A stretch of DNA of 64,000 nt. It comes from Aphis gossypii. Its lineage: Eukaryota; Arthropoda; Insecta; Hemiptera; Aphididae. Under the pieces are notes generated by a model that searched no databases, was not told where the DNA came from, and saw only the letters and a program-made list of their open reading frames with translations. Both the position numbers and the translations under genes were made by a program. Below, piece after piece: positions 12,661-26,989 of the stretch (positions are counted from its first letter, which is position 1; each line of letters begins with the position of its first letter). The DNA lies in contig NC_065530.1 in the NCBI RefSeq assembly GCF_020184175.1, positions 16,159,260 through 16,223,259 of the forward strand. The letters run 5' to 3'.

Positions 12661-15600
12661 ATTTTAGTAGAACCAAGTTTATACGACCATAATATATCGC
12701 ATGAACTTGCAATATTTGTGTTTTTACGAATCCGTTACGTTTTATTTGTTCCACACACACTCAATCGTGTCCTGTGATACCGTATACTCGAGGTATCATT
12801 CACGTCCTGAGAATAATTATTTTTCCATATCTGTAATAATGATTCTGTGAATTGTGTATTTGTGTACGTCGTCATCGTTAATAAAAAAAAAACACGGGAA
12901 ATGCGATGTACCTACCTATATTTGTTTTTTTAAAGTTGAATACACCTACACAGTTCTTTTAGAAGTCTTACATTTCATTATAGATATTTTTATTTTTATT
13001 CTTACACTTATACGTCTTTGTTTGTGACCCCGACCATATTGACACATATTTTTCCAATTTATTTATTGACAAAAATACAATACATTTATTTGAAAACAAT
13101 TGCAGGATTTAAATACAGCAGTGGTTGAATATTTTACAATGGGCGACACCCCCCCCCCCACCTGAATAGTATTGACGTGATAACCGAAATATAAAGTGAA
13201 CACATTTAAGCAAGGGACGAAAATTATACATTTAGGTACCAATAATATGAATAGCTGGACCTTTCCACTCTATTTGTTCGTAAAATTCAATGTAACCATT
13301 GATTTTATAAAACATATTATAATATTATGCAGTTAGTTATGGGTACATCACATACACGTTATTATTATAATTTATGGAACAGTCATATTGTACTCAACAC
13401 TATTATCAGTACTAAAAATAAAAATTCGTCCAAGTCGATTAGGAAAATTCATAATTGTAACGTATATATTATTAATACGCATATATATTATAAAGGCTTG
13501 CTACATTACACACAATCAGCTTTTTGATTTCTTATTGTTATGTAAAACATTTGTGCTTTTGTGAAACGTAATAATATATTGGGTACTAGGTAGGAACGTA
13601 TAGTACCTTTATTACATTTTAATACATGATATTCATATTTTTCAAGTCGATAGTATTGCTAATGTTCGGTCAAACGTACGTAAAAGACCGCCGACGTCCA
13701 CCACACCGCCGCAGTGGTTCAGACGTTATGGTTAGTCGTAGTTTTATACACACGGTAAAACATTATGCAAATGATTGGATCGAAAAGGGACCTGTGACTC
13801 ATGAGCAACAAAGACTTTTAAATAACAATAGAAAATGTACCAATTGACATACATGCTTGTGCACTGTGTTCACATATTGTGTAAATCGTGCAATAATGTG
13901 CTACACGCGTGTACATAATTACATTATAATCGCATAATATGCCAATATTAATACGTTGACCGTGGTAAGTATAGTGTTTGCACAACGATTAAAAAATGGA
14001 TTTTTATCAAAGGTCTGTGGTCAAGTAAATACATGTAGCGATATCAAGTAAGTAATATTATGTGAATATTTTTAGACGCAATTTATGACGGAAAGTAAAA
14101 ATAACTTAAAACGCATACTTACGCGAAATTCGATCATTTGGAGTTCTTCAACACTAAACTCAAATACTTTAATATATTACTATATTTTCCGAGTCTTTGT
14201 TACATTTTGAGCACGAATAGTTTTTATTTTTAAATGTTTTTACATTTTGAATGACTAAAATTTCTAAAATGTTAACTCGTTTGCTATAAATGAGTACCTA
14301 CGACTCAAATAGTTTTAACTAATACGGTAAAGCTTATGATATAATATACACTTTAATGTAAAAGTGCACTTTTATAGTACTAATAGAAAAGTTATATGGA
14401 CTTATAAATAGTGACTTTTTACTGAAACACGAGAAGGAGTAAGCCGTCGACGAAAACCGTTTGGGAATCAATCGATTGGTTTCAAACCAGTTTATGGCGG
14501 CATGTTTTAAAATTCCAAAGGACAAATGATAAATAATTTTTGGTTTTAATTGTATTCGCCGTAACTTGTATAATGTTTTATGTTGTGCGCTTTAGCCAAT
14601 AAAATAAATTTTAATTGTATTCATTATTGCCATTCCACGCCGATGAAAACTTTACATTCTTTCTAAAAGTAGTCGAGTTTTACGTAATATTTTTAAATTC
14701 TTTTTATACACAATCCTTTTTCACAAGAAACTTGTTCGTTGCACATGGAAAACACAATAGATAAGATGCCGGAGACTACTGCTACGGTCTCGTGTAAAAT
14801 TCAATTTACACAATTTTTAATTACAAGTTAATACACGACTACTACAAGACACACTGTATGCAGTATTATTCTTGAACAACATAATTATTTCATCAATACT
14901 CTTTTCCAACGCAACTATTCTAATAAATTTGTATAGTATATATTTTATCGTCATCAATATTCTAGATAAGTAATCAGTATATATCTTCCTACACAGGTAT
15001 TCTTATTATCTACGATGAAATCTTGTTTTAAATAAACTGTACCGACGCTGCAGCGTAAAATGCATATTTGTTAATTCTAATATAACTATAATAAGAAAGT
15101 AAAAACACTATTTGAAATCAAATATTATTTATAAAAGTATCGTCAAATCAAAGCACGAAACGAAAAACGTGTTGTACTCTAAGCTGCGTTGCATTTTGTA
15201 TACAATAAAGTCGCGTTTATAGTATTATACTTTCTGATATAGATCGCAAGTTAAAATTGCATTTCTTTTAGGCCATCGCAATTGTACAACCAAATTTGTG
15301 CGATAGTATTTATGCCTACAAATAATGCTTAAAAACAATAAAGGAATTTCGGACTTGGTTTAGTAAATAATTGTCGTTTGTTATAGGTGAAACTCGGAAA
15401 ATATTTATTAATCCAAAGTCATAGACTTAACGAAGAGCACATTGGAAAATCTAACTTACGCAAAAATGTATAGGTACATAACTGTGTATCGCTTTCTCAG
15501 TCTTTTTTATAACTATCGTCAGTTTTAGAACAGCCAGGTATGGGTTAATAACCGCAGCAGTCGTTGAAGCATTAATAGATGACAAAAAAAAGAATATTAT

Positions 15601-16973
15601 AATAAACATACAGATATACCATATTGAATATATAACAACATCGACATTTGTATTTTTATGATGGAAAAAAATGCAAATATTTTTTTTTTTTTTTTACTCT
15701 CAGAGTACTTTATTTATGTAATACATTATGTACACAAAATCGAAATGTGCGGTCTTACGTTTACAATATATATGACATGCGTATATTATGTATGTGTTTC
15801 ATTAGACATTGTCAAGTCTCGTAATGCGATCGCGCGGACAAAAGAATTGGTTGTGGTTAGTATTATATAGGTACGCATGTATATATATATAATATTATAG
15901 GTTAACCTGTGTATTGCTCGTTCCGAAAATCAACAAAAGACGAACCGAACCACAATGTTGGCCAAGGCCCATTAACATTATCTGTAAATTAAAACTTTCT
16001 AAAAACTCGTCCGATTTATGGCTTTTGTAAGACAACTATCCACTGATGGCATAATATTATAAATATTGTACAAACCAACGAAAATATTATTATCATTAAT
16101 CGCTGTGGAATACGAGTAAAATCGATATTAATTATTAAACTATAGTGTGGATATGATGACTTTCATCGATTGTCATACGTGTGTCATACATAAGTTCGGT
16201 ATTGGATGGACTGACGTCGTCATCATAATCGAATAAAAAACTTTTATGCCTGTAATATTCAATAAAATCTTTCTATTATTATTATCATTATTTTTTGATT
16301 ATCTATGTATGTATTATATGGATATTCATTTATTTTTTTTAACAAAACAGAAATTAACTTAACTTTGAAAAACATAAAATATGAATAGGAATTAGGGAGT
16401 CACACAGTTAAATAAATAACAAACTTTTTAAATTTTTATTTAGAATTGTGAATATAAATAAACTTAGACAATATTTTTACATGTTACAAAATACTGACAA
16501 TAATGTTACACTTTCAACACTTATAATGTATAGAAGTCTGAAATCGTTCATTATAATTTTTTTACAGGCACAATTATATTTAGTTGAATATAATATGATA
16601 TTTTTTCTTTTTAAATTACTACGAAATATTTTTTTCCACTGAATTTTTATTGATTATACTTCAATAATCGGAAAATACTGGATTAACAATGAGTTAATAA
16701 GTTTGAATTTAAATGATTAAATTATTGTTTTTTCAACGACTTAACTGATGATTTTTCTTTAATTTCCATGTGATTTTGTATATTTTTAATCCAACTTGAA
16801 CTCAATGTTATTAAGTTTATTTTAGATTCGAAGGCATGGTTAAAATGTCAAAAAACATTTGGTCAACCCTAATCTTATGTCAAAAATACTTGTTTCCATT
16901 AAAATAAAAATGTAAGTTGTGCACAATGAAAGAGTTGACAATTGAAAATGTCATAAAATGTGTTTTTTTTCAG
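12661..16973. other. AT-rich DNA without a supported gene
   Basis: It holds an 11-base C tract at 13149-13159 and scattered AT tracts. A 73-codon frame at 13626-13847 includes a GC-richer middle, but no splice sites frame it. I see no RNA gene or transposon in this stretch. Confidence 0.5.
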
Positions 16974-17167
16974 TATTTTCCGATAGCTGCTTCTCAAAAC
17001 CCCATTTCAATTCGATGTCTCTGGACAGATGTATATATTTAAGTTTACCTTTAAAAAGTAACAATGTACTGTTTAGTGAGTATATGCATGCAATAAAATC
17101 AAAGCTCAAGTTAAAACTAGGTGTAGGAATTGCTGGTTCATTAATAAATAATCAAGACTTGGTCTAA
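16974..17167 (+). CDS. possible last coding exon (function unknown)
   Basis: A good acceptor, TGTGTTTTTTTTCAG at 16959-16973, precedes a 64-codon open frame (from 16976) that ends in TAA at 17165-17167. The tail reads KLKLKLGVGIAGSLINNQDL. An ATG-started 85-codon frame (17167-17424) overlaps its stop by one base, which could be coincidence. No protein family recognised and no upstream exon located. Confidence 0.25.
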
Positions 17168-17424
17168 TGTCGAATGCTGACAATTATACATACCTAGACA
17201 GAGATATAATTATAGATGATGTGTTTTTAATGTGTGTTTATATACATATATATATATATTATAGTTTACGTAATACTGTGCTAATAAGCGATAAAAAACA
17301 GCGAGCAGATCAAAGGAATAAAATGGGAATGACGATTTGCAGGCATCAATTACGGTTCAACGGCAGTGCGTGCTCGAGTGCTGCAACACATCACTTAACG
17401 AAGTCTTTTAAACAAAATCTCTGA

Positions 17425-18436
17425 ACCAGTTTCCACGGGAATTTTCTATAAAGAGCGTTGTTCAACAGAATATGGATCAACGTTAACATTATAGGTATAC
17501 ATTGGAGTTAATCGTGAAATCTGCTGTATAATAACATTGAAATTTCGGCACTAATGTACTATATTATATGCTGTCGATAATCACGCGGCGTAGGTATATC
17601 GTTTATGCGGACTTAGGTATTATTATTTTTTTTTTTATTGCAAACGGCATTACAAAAATATTATTGCGCGTTTAGTCGCGAGACATTCTCTTTCACCCGA
17701 TATGCCCAACGATATACGTAATAATATTATGATAATAATAATAGTATGCTTTGTATTCTTTTATTATTTCGTTAATAGATTTTTCTTTTTTTATGAATTG
17801 GTTTTTAGCGGTGCGTATACCACCCACCTACTTTGTACGGAAAAACTATAACCGTTTTCCATTATTGAAAGCAAATTGCCCACGTTTAGTTTAATATTAT
17901 TTTTCCATTTTACACACATATACCAATATTTAATCGTACCGAATTTCGATAAACCTTATTTATTCGTGTGACGTAAATACGTTTTCGTTTTTCCGCGTAA
18001 AAACGTTACTGTGGATTTTGTTGTTTTTTCAATCTAAAACGTATTTCCCTTCGAGATGATTTTTACCACGAATTCTCGGGTTTTTTTTTTTTTTTTTTTA
18101 ATTCGTAAATCCGAGACGAGGCACGCGAGACTGTAACAGAAACAATTTTAGGTCTTACTATTTTGAAAAAAAAAATAAAAAATATATTCAAACAGTTAGA
18201 CGCGTAACATATAACAACGTGTGACTATCGTTGTACTATATACTACGCTCTCTCGTATGATCGTATCCAATACAATATCATTGTCATATAATAATATGAT
18301 GTTGCGTACACCTCCACAACGGTGTCGTCGGAGGGAATACGAATAGCGATTTGTCATTTGTCATTCGCACGTTCGTTTTTATTAGTCGGCTTATCTCTCG
18401 AACGTCGCGTCGTGCGCATATTATACATTAATACAT

Positions 18437-18471
<35 letters not shown>

Positions 18472-19053
18472 ATTATTATATTGTTATATTATTATTATTA
18501 TTATTATTATATATACATAACACACCATACGCGAGACACGCGAACGGAGACGACGAGCTCGCGCGTTACGCGCATTATACGTTATTATTATGCCGCCACC
18601 GCAGCGCAGTTATTATATTGTACGCGAGTCATTCGTTCTGATAACGCTAATGTTCGAACGTGTTTCGCATTCAAATCGTTTATTTCGCCCGCGGTAATAT
18701 TTTTCGAACATTTGACGTTTATACACTCTTATTTATTATTTTATTTTTTTTTTTTATTATTAGCCCCCATCCCTCGTCGGTACCGTGCAGTGTACACTCT
18801 TACCACCCGCGGTCGTTTCAATTCGTTTATTCCGAGTGCGTGTATCTCTGCAGCTTGCGTTGTAATATACTTTTTACGCTTTGAAATATATTATGTACAC
18901 TCACGCATATATACAATCGGGACGTGTTCGAGGTTCTCGCGATGTTTTTTTTTTTTTTTTCACAAAACATCAAACGTGCTTAGATCATCATGTTATTATT
19001 TAATTGTATGTGTATGTAATATGCGACCTGGGCAAAGACGATTTTTATTGGTC
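17425..19053. other. GC-richer, microsatellite-rich region, no reliable gene
   Basis: Poly-T runs, (CA)n and (TTA)n repeats and GC-rich patches alternate here. A 286-codon frame at 18322-19182 is the longest in the window but lacks an ATG start, reads through the (CA)n and (TTA)n tracts as poly-His/Thr and poly-Tyr, and ends inside the LINE fragment. It is not a gene. A promoter or 5'-UTR region for a distant gene is possible but not shown. Confidence 0.5.
18441..18510. repeat. (CA)n and (TTA)n microsatellites
   Basis: (AC)n occupies 18441-18469 and is followed by (TTA)n at about 18486-18510. These are clean tandem repeats by eye. Confidence 0.9.
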
Positions 19054-19065
19054 AGTGATTTTGAC
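19054..19065. repeat. target-site duplication, left copy
   Basis: AGTGATTTTGAC, identical to 19402-19413, flanks the truncated LINE at 19066-19401. Confidence 0.75.
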
Positions 19066-19401
19066 TGCAAGTATAACAAAGAACCGCAAGACGAGTCGGG
19101 AATTGCATCAGTTATATCAACTTTCTCAAGGGGGGCAAAAGATCCAATGGCTAGGACCCGTGATGTGGAGAAGCGAGGATGATACGAGTATAGAGCAGTC
19201 CTAAATTGGAAACCGATGGGAAAGAGCCCTCGAGGGAGACCTAGGAAAAGGTGGCTGGGTGTTGAAGAAGTGGACCTTGAAAGATTGGTAGTACAGAAAA
19301 GGAGGAAATCGGTTCAGGGCCGTGAAAAATGGGGGGATATTGTAATGGCGGTCAAAACACTTAGAGAGTACTAAGTGCCAGAGGATGGAAGAAGAAGAAT
19401 A
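19066..19401 (+). mobile_element. 5'-truncated non-LTR retrotransposon (LINE) 3' end
   Basis: The plus strand encodes the far C-terminus of a LINE reverse-transcriptase ORF. An upstream frame holds KIQWLGPVMWRSEDD. After a frame break near 19187 it continues with WKPMGKSPRGRPRKRW and REKWGDIVMAVKTLREY, ending in TAA at 19372-19374. This is the familiar 'W-P-G-R-GRPR-RW ... DR-KW' tail of insect non-LTR elements. The 3' end is a short GAA repeat (GAAGAAGAAGAAT). The 12-base sequence AGTGATTTTGAC lies on both sides, at 19054-19065 and 19402-19413, and is the target-site duplication. The copy is therefore a 5'-truncated, dead insertion. The exact clade cannot be fixed from this piece. Confidence 0.8.
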
Positions 19402-19413
19402 AGTGATTTTGAC
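19402..19413. repeat. target-site duplication, right copy
   Basis: AGTGATTTTGAC directly follows the GAA-rich tail of the LINE, as expected for target-primed integration. Confidence 0.75.
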
Positions 19414-20850
19414 AAGTATCTTTTTAATCACACTAATATGTAAACAGTTGATTTAACGATTATAGTGATACTGCGATAGTTACTATACTAACTTTGGCTC
19501 CACCCATCGTGGAATAAAGTAATAATAAGACAATAACACATAAGGAAGTTATACTGTTATTGATTCTATGCAGTGTAAACTGCAGCTGATCTACCGAGCA
19601 CGTGCTTGAACTTACATAGATAAACATAATTGTCTGGTAAGTAATAGTTCTATCATAAGCAACTCAAAATTTTAAATAGATATCTATATAGGGTTTTACT
19701 TTTTTAATTGTAATAGTCTTACTCTAATGGCAGTTCATAGAAACAATCATCATATAATATATTGCTTCTGAAAAAGTCATAGACGAATAAAAAACCGAAA
19801 ACTTCTTTGTTTGAAATTTTTCCTTTGTATCGATACAATGAAAAACCATCTGATTATTATTTTATATAATTGTCACGGACTGAACTCTGACAGATATAAT
19901 AAAATATTAGATCACCAATGTACTTACCAATAACCTAAATGTAATAAAGATAAAATTCCTACGGTTATAAAATACACTATAATGCCTGCACGCGTAAAAC
20001 TATTGTTAGGTACACCCTTTTTTTTTAATTTTTTTTCCTCAGATCTGACCCCCTTCGCCACTTATAAAAGTTATGTATACATCATCACTGACTCACAATG
20101 CTATTACATAATATTATGTATGATACCGTTTGTTGAAAACTGAAAAGGCTTACGTCATTATCCATTTTGCAGTTTTGCAGTATTATTAAATAATAATAAT
20201 AATAATATATTCGTAGGCGCTGTAAACTAATAAACAGGGGTATGTCGCAACTTATTATCGTTACACAGGACGATTATTTTATCGCAAAACATCAGGCAAT
20301 ATCTTAAACTCAAAAACAACCTTTCATTTAAAAACTTAGCCATTTTCGTATTAATTTTGCATCAACATATTATTGTGTATCTCTGCAAGACATCGTTCTC
20401 ACAAAGCTGAATAATAATTAAAAAGACGTGCACCGATCATACACATTCCAAGTCTTATCACCGACTTAGTGTAACAAACAATAATTAGCACATTGCCGCT
20501 CCAAATAGTTATCAAGTCAGTTGTCGCGCAGAATTTATAAATGTACAAATTAAAAAAAAATTGTTAAAAAATGATTTTATATCCTGAAAAAATGCTGCAA
20601 CGAATCTCTCTGTTCAAAATTCAGAATTTATTCTGTCCGAAGTCACATCTTATATTTGTGTTCGAACGAAGAGAGAAACAATAGATAAAAATATTATTAT
20701 GTATGAATTCAGATTAGGTAAGTCGCTATTACACCCATGGAACTGTAACGTACTCGTATACATGTAACTTTCCAGTCTTCTATATTTTGTAAAATTATTT
20801 TATTATGCGACTAATGATTATGTATTGTGTATTACATTTAAGCGTTCCAG
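19414..20850. other. AT-rich DNA, nothing recognised
   Basis: No coding, RNA or mobile-element signal that I can support. Confidence 0.6.
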
Positions 20851-21012
20851 CTGTATCTACGAGTCACCAGAGGACCAGTGCTCCGTGGTTCGCACCTGTT
20901 GGTTATTTTTTCTGTTATAGTATTATTTTTCTATACCATCTATTCAATGATAATTATTGTTTTTGTAGATCGTCGACCGGGGTCGGACACGCAACTGTTC
21001 GACACGGTATAG
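20851..21012 (+). CDS. possible terminal exon pair, 3' end of an unknown gene
   Basis: After AGCGTTCCAG (20841-20850) a GC-rich block reads CIYESPEDQCSVVRT in the frame starting at 20852. If the exon ends at 20897 before GTTGGT, the 71-base intron ends at TTTTTGTAG (20968). The next exon then continues in phase as RRPGSDTQLFDTV and TAG at 21010-21012. The acceptor at 20968 is strong, but the donor GTTGGT is weak. Read without splicing, the same frame stops seven codons later, so either reading gives a C-terminus. The ending D-T-V would fit a PDZ ligand, but that is speculation. No upstream exon found. The 136-codon frame 20805-21215 covers the same bases in another frame. Confidence 0.3.
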   Translation: MYLRVTRGPVLRGSHLLVIFSVIVLFFYTIYSMIIIVFVDRRPGSDTQLFDTV

Positions 21013-24000
21013 CTGGTGATGGGTGTACGAAGCTCTTCGTTATTTTATACTTACAGTATTCTATACACGCTAACTATGTATCAACAACACTCTGTTCGTT
21101 TAAATCATTATCGCATAATATTATTACCTATACGGTCGTCATAATGATGTACACACGAATAAACGATAAATTTACACGATCGAACGCCCGATGGTTGTGG
21201 CGCATTTTATACTAAAATAATATATGATATAATAATTGTTTTATATATATTTTTTTTTTATTATAATAAACCGGCGGTCTAATGGTTGAGCACGCACACG
21301 ACAAAATATTATAATGAAAGGCCGCGGCGATGCACCACCACGATATTAACGCATATTTATTGTTATATTATATTAGGGATATAATATAAAATATTATTAT
21401 GAGTGTGTGGAAAGGAAATGCATATACGTAAACGCTTATATCGTCGTCGTGATATGATTATTATTGCTATAAATGTTGGTCATCATATTATAATATCGTT
21501 GTTGTTGTTAATACTAGTATTTACGCTATGCGAGCTGCATTTTGCAGGTTTTATTACTATTATAACAACTATTCGTTAATGATATTACATATGCGTTTAT
21601 AAACTAAAGACCGATGTACCTGTATTGTCTATATTATACTGCATATATCATGGGCTGTGATACAATAGTTTATGTACTACTATAAACTGTGTTATTACAT
21701 GTACAGTGATGTAGTAGATTCGTATTATAATGAATTGTTTTTGATGGAGGGTTCCTATACAAAGCACTCTTCTCCAGTGACTTGTATTCAAAGTACGAGT
21801 ATTGCAGTATTATAGTTACCTACAGCTGATCTAAGTATTTATAATATTATAATGTCTGCAGGTCGTGCAGTTAGTATGCCAATTCAGCATTTTATATTTT
21901 TACACACTATTTCCTTCATACACTTATTCGATACACTACTATTTATACTTTTTTATTCAACCACTTGAATTTTTGAAATTGGAAATTAAAATTTAGAAAT
22001 ATAATATTTACTTTTTATGAAAATAATATAAATAAAAAAACAATTATTTAACAGAATAAATTGTTTATTATTTACCAAACTGTAATCGATAAAACAAACC
22101 TATATAACTGTATAGTTTAACGGTTAAACTATTGTAACACATAGAATGGCATATTTTTAAGTGGTATATCTTGCTGCTTTTCTCCTTAAATTCAGGCATA
22201 ATTATTGATTTTCGTCTGACCTGATCACACCTACAAACTGCTCTAAATGCGTTTCTCCGTTTCTTAGAGCACTAATTTCAAATAAGAAACACACTTAATA
22301 AAATAGGTTTAAGTACAAATTTTCAATTATTATTTATTGCCTTTGACTCTGAAATAAAGATAAGAAATCAATTAATATTAAAAAAATTCAAACTTTAATC
22401 ATACAGTTATAAAGTTCACTCCAGAATAGGTCCTCCTCATCCTAACTCGCCCATAACTGGCCTAGCCAACACTTACGACTTATAGAAGATTATTTAAAAA
22501 AAAATATGATTTTGTAAAATTAAATGTGAAATAATAAAATAAAATGGAATGTAATATTGCCATTGTTTTTTCTATCAAGACATTAACAATATTTTTTTTA
22601 TTATGTCAAAGCCCTTAGGGACACAGATTGGAAGGCGTACTTATGTATCTTTCCAAAAAAAAAAAAAAAAAACAGATTTTAAAATATTATTACTCACCTA
22701 TATTTTCTCGAAAGCTGAAATAAAGAAGAAGGATTTTTCAACCGAAGTAGACTAAGGGTCAATGGGGTCCAATGTTTTAATCATAACATATATAAACATT
22801 TAAAATGGTATTATTCAAGATTTTTATTTTTGCGTTTAGACAATTAATTATCTTTTAGCTTAACCTAAGTTTAGTATGAAAAGTTCATACTTTTTAAGTT
22901 ATGTGCTAAGACGATTTGAGAAAATTATAAGATATTTTAGACATAAATGGTTGGTTTACATTGACTAGGCAATGGTATCAATACATATTATATTATTATA
23001 ACTTATAATATACACATATTACAGTACATATTAGTATATTACACATTATATCTACAATGCTTCAGATTGTTTTATACGACTCTCAAGTTTTATTAATGAT
23101 GTAATTTTAGAATTTAGTTATACTTACTACTTATTTAATAAGTAATATAAGAATACAACTAACTAGTAGTTTAATATGCTGTAATTTGTTACAGGATATT
23201 TAGGCGTACTTAGTAAATTACCATCGTTTTATATTTTGTATTTTTTAAAGATTTTAACTGTATTTAATATTTATTATTTTTTTTTGCCTATAGTTTCTTA
23301 TACTATAAATTAAAGAGTTTCAAATTTTTACTGTTAGGGCACTATAGTTTTTTTTTTTGTTTTTGTAATTTAATTATTTAACTTAACTGTAAAATTTTAA
23401 GTTATCTTAGCTATTGATTTTCTATAAGAGTTATATAATATATACCTAACCAATATATGTTTATCTAGAATTAAATTGTATATTGAATACCCTAAACACT
23501 AAGTATTATAACCAATATCATTAAAAATAATGGCAATATAAATGTCAGACTTAAGCTATTTATATTTATTTAGGATTATAGAAAAAAACATAGTTTACTT
23601 AAAAGTAAATCTTTAAAATTAATTATTGTAAATGTATTGTATTTAAGGTGGTTGCATTTTATTTTTAAATACTGATATTGTGCATGTAAGTAAAATTAGA
23701 GTAACCCACCTTTACTATAAACAAAGTTCGTAATAATAATAATTATCGTTTCGGAGTTGTATACTATACGATATACCTAACGTATACTACTGTATAACTT
23801 TTTTTCTATAGGTACAATAGATTTGTTCATATCATGCGATGGTTTTAATTAACCATATTATTGACTTTATTAAAATACACGGTCATTATTTTGATTAATA
23901 TTAGAAGCTTATTTACGTATTATTTAAATACATATTATAATATTATATTTAGCTAAAATTGATGGCCATTCAGACACCGTATATTAACGCATATATCATT

Positions 24001-26989
24001 ATATCAATTTTCTTAATACAGGATATAATTATAAATTAATAAGAACTATAGTCATAGTTTGTGTGTAAAGACGTGTAGTGTTATTTTATTTTATTTTGTG
24101 TGTGTGCAGATGGTTACGCACTGTTCTAAACAATATCATATATTGAACCATTGTTAACCGCGGCATGTTCTGATTATAATATTTGTTATAATCTATTTTT
24201 TTTTTCAATTTTTTGGTTATCGTTCATATTATAATACGCGATGTACGATGTAAAATGGGGGCCACCACGCACGGGAGCCCAAGGGCAAATCATTAAAATT
24301 CTTTATCGAGTTTTCTATATTATTATTAATAGATGCCGAAAATGGTATGTAAGAAAAAAACAAAAATAAAAAAATAAAAAAGCAATACCAAAGAATGCTT
24401 GGGATCGTATTGAATATCTTATACGGTGGTGTATATTATACGAGAACAACGTCACGATGGAGGTGGAAATGGATGATCACTTGTAATGTAGGTACCAGAT
24501 AAATAAAAATTTTCTGGGCTCGACATTGCAGAATCTTTGTGAACGGAAACGTGTACAGCAGGGTGAAAAAAAATTAACTAAACCGTTAGAGTTTAAATAA
24601 AATGTCCAGCGGACGTCCCGGTCGAACTTTGCTCGGACGTATTTTTATTATCGATTCTCTTCTTTTGACAGTTTGGTCGGAAGAATCGTTGCGAAAACAT
24701 TGTTGTTTTCTTACGTCACTTAACGTACATACAATTATAAGCTAATACATAAATGGTATAATATTTTTTGTAGATAATTGCAAAACTTTATTTAACTGTC
24801 AAACGATCAACTGCAATAGTCGATCAAAACTATTGGAAAAAAAAATACTTACAATGATTTATAAAGAAAATAGACTAACGTATAATGCAAATCGTATAAT
24901 ATAAATATATTGTATATTTTGTCTACACGAGGAAATTGGTTGAATTATAATATACCTATTGTACAATATTATTATTAATGATTCTATTGAATAGCGTTAT
25001 CATAAAAATGTAATGACATAATATAGGTAGTATTTAAATATTATATTTAATTATGTGTGATGTTTCATTCAAAATTTTTATTTAAATTTTCCATTAAAAA
25101 AATAATACGAAACCACAACAACAAATAATAATGTGTATTGTGTAATATAAATATTACGACTTTTCAGTATAATAATATAATATGTAGTATGACGTTTATA
25201 ATATACGTAATATAACTATATATATGTGTGTATAATGTATATACTATTCTTTGTGAGCTGTATAATAATATAAACATGCAAATGCGTAGTGATTTATATA
25301 TATTTTCACGGAGGAAATTTTTGAGATGAAGGCATCTTAATAACGATTTGATAAAACAGACATTATTACTTTTGGAAAAACGGGGCATTTTTTCATTTCA
25401 TAAAAAGTTTTATAATATTAATGATAAAAAATTACTTTTCTTAGTCGAGAATAATGCTGAACAAGATAGTGTATGATAAATTAGCATACTAATATAACCA
25501 TTTTTTATAAATTTAATTAATAAAATAAAGGAACACAATGTTATACAGTCGTAAGTAAGTGTCGTTCTTTTCTGCAAATAATGTATAAGTAGGTGCATTT
25601 CATTTACTCAGTTTATCTCATTTCTATCGGCAAAACAAAAACATAATTTAGTATCGTACAAGTTTTTTTTAAGATACAGCGTTTAAAAGACTTAGAAAAA
25701 AACCTAGAATTTATGACAGGTTTTTCAAATATAAATACTATAACAAATCTACACAATTAGATAAGCGTGAAATTTTCAAAGAAAAGGGAGTTTGAATATT
25801 TTCAAATATTTTAGGTATAACGTCACTTTATAGGAAAAATAATCGAAGCAAATGTATTTAGTATATTATATATTATATGCATTTAATGTCCATTTACATT
25901 CGTCGCTAGTGTATTGTTCAGAGGTCTTTTTAAGATTCCTTAGTGAGCGATCATCAGCCCCATGTATTTGCGTTATGTAGCTGCCTGTATGATTTATTTT
26001 ATTTAAGCGAATCTTCGATAGCAGGAACATTGATTGAGATTTACAAATTTTCATTTATATAAACAACTTTAAGAAAAGTCAAACTTTAGACTAATGTTCA
26101 AATTTTGTCGAAATATTGGTAGAAATGACGAATGGTTACGTAGATGGTGACAAAGATGGAGTTGCGGAGTCCTCATTGAACGACTTAAATAATTAAAAAA
26201 AATTAATTTTATACGTAATAATTAGATGAAAAATGACCAAAACGATGATATAAATTGTTCATAATATTATTTTGAAATAATATATAATACTATTATTTGT
26301 GATACAGTTACAGTATCTGCATATTACAATATTACGGCGATGCATATAATTAATTGATTGTGAACGATAAAAATTGTTACTGTGAACTGCAGTCGAAGTA
26401 TATTTTAATACAATAAAATTGTTTTCAATAACATAATACTAGAAAAGAGTGCATAAAATAATAACAACAAATATTCAGCACGTGACGACAAATGGCTTGT
26501 TCAGTGATGTGTGTTACCTTGTTATGTAATAATGTTGTAGTTTTTTACTCACAAATTTCTTTTGTTTTATTGATTTTCGTTATCTCATAGATAATAATAA
26601 TATCATATCATATATTTTATGTTCACATTGTACACAATGGTCAAATAATGGCTGTAGGGTAAGTGACAGAGGAATAGAGGATGCCATCATTCTCCGAGTA
26701 GCGTTTAATATATTATCTACTTATATTCCATCTTTCGTCAGTGTCGTAACTATAAATGATTTGTTCTTTGTATAAGTTAAGGCTCGAGTAAAATTATATC
26801 TACTTTTTGCTATTGAAATTTTCTGATTATAAATAATCGTCAAAATATAAAGAAATAACAACAATGTATAAAGAAAGTTATAGAGTAAAATACTTTTTCG
26901 ATTTGTTTTAAATTCAAACAGTTATAATTGAATATAATTAAAACATTTTTCTCTTATGACTTATTTTTATAATAAGGTAGTTTATTCTT
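21013..26989. other. AT-rich DNA without a supported gene
   Basis: About 6 kb of AT-rich sequence with GC-richer spots at 21.25-21.45 and 24.24-24.7 kb. Short frames at 25164-25388, 25410-25598 and 25866-26054 (minus) are unremarkable. A 23-codon frame near 26124 contains DGDKDG but does not fit an EF-hand loop. Confidence 0.5.

Noticed and set aside
13149..13159. C11 tract as a functional signal
   Set aside because: An isolated homopolymer with no associated structure.
18322..19182. 286-codon open frame, the longest in the window
   Set aside because: It has no ATG start, translates the (CA)n and (TTA)n microsatellites into poly-His/Thr and poly-Tyr, and ends inside the LINE remnant.
20805..21215. 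136-codon plus-strand frame
   Set aside because: No motif, Tyr/Ile/Leu-rich AT-driven text, and it covers the better-supported exon candidates in another frame.
26109..26192. Short frame with NGYVDGDKDGVAESS resembling an EF-hand loop
   Set aside because: Position 12 of the loop is Leu, not Glu/Asp, position 8 is Ala, no helices flank it, and no splice site frames it.
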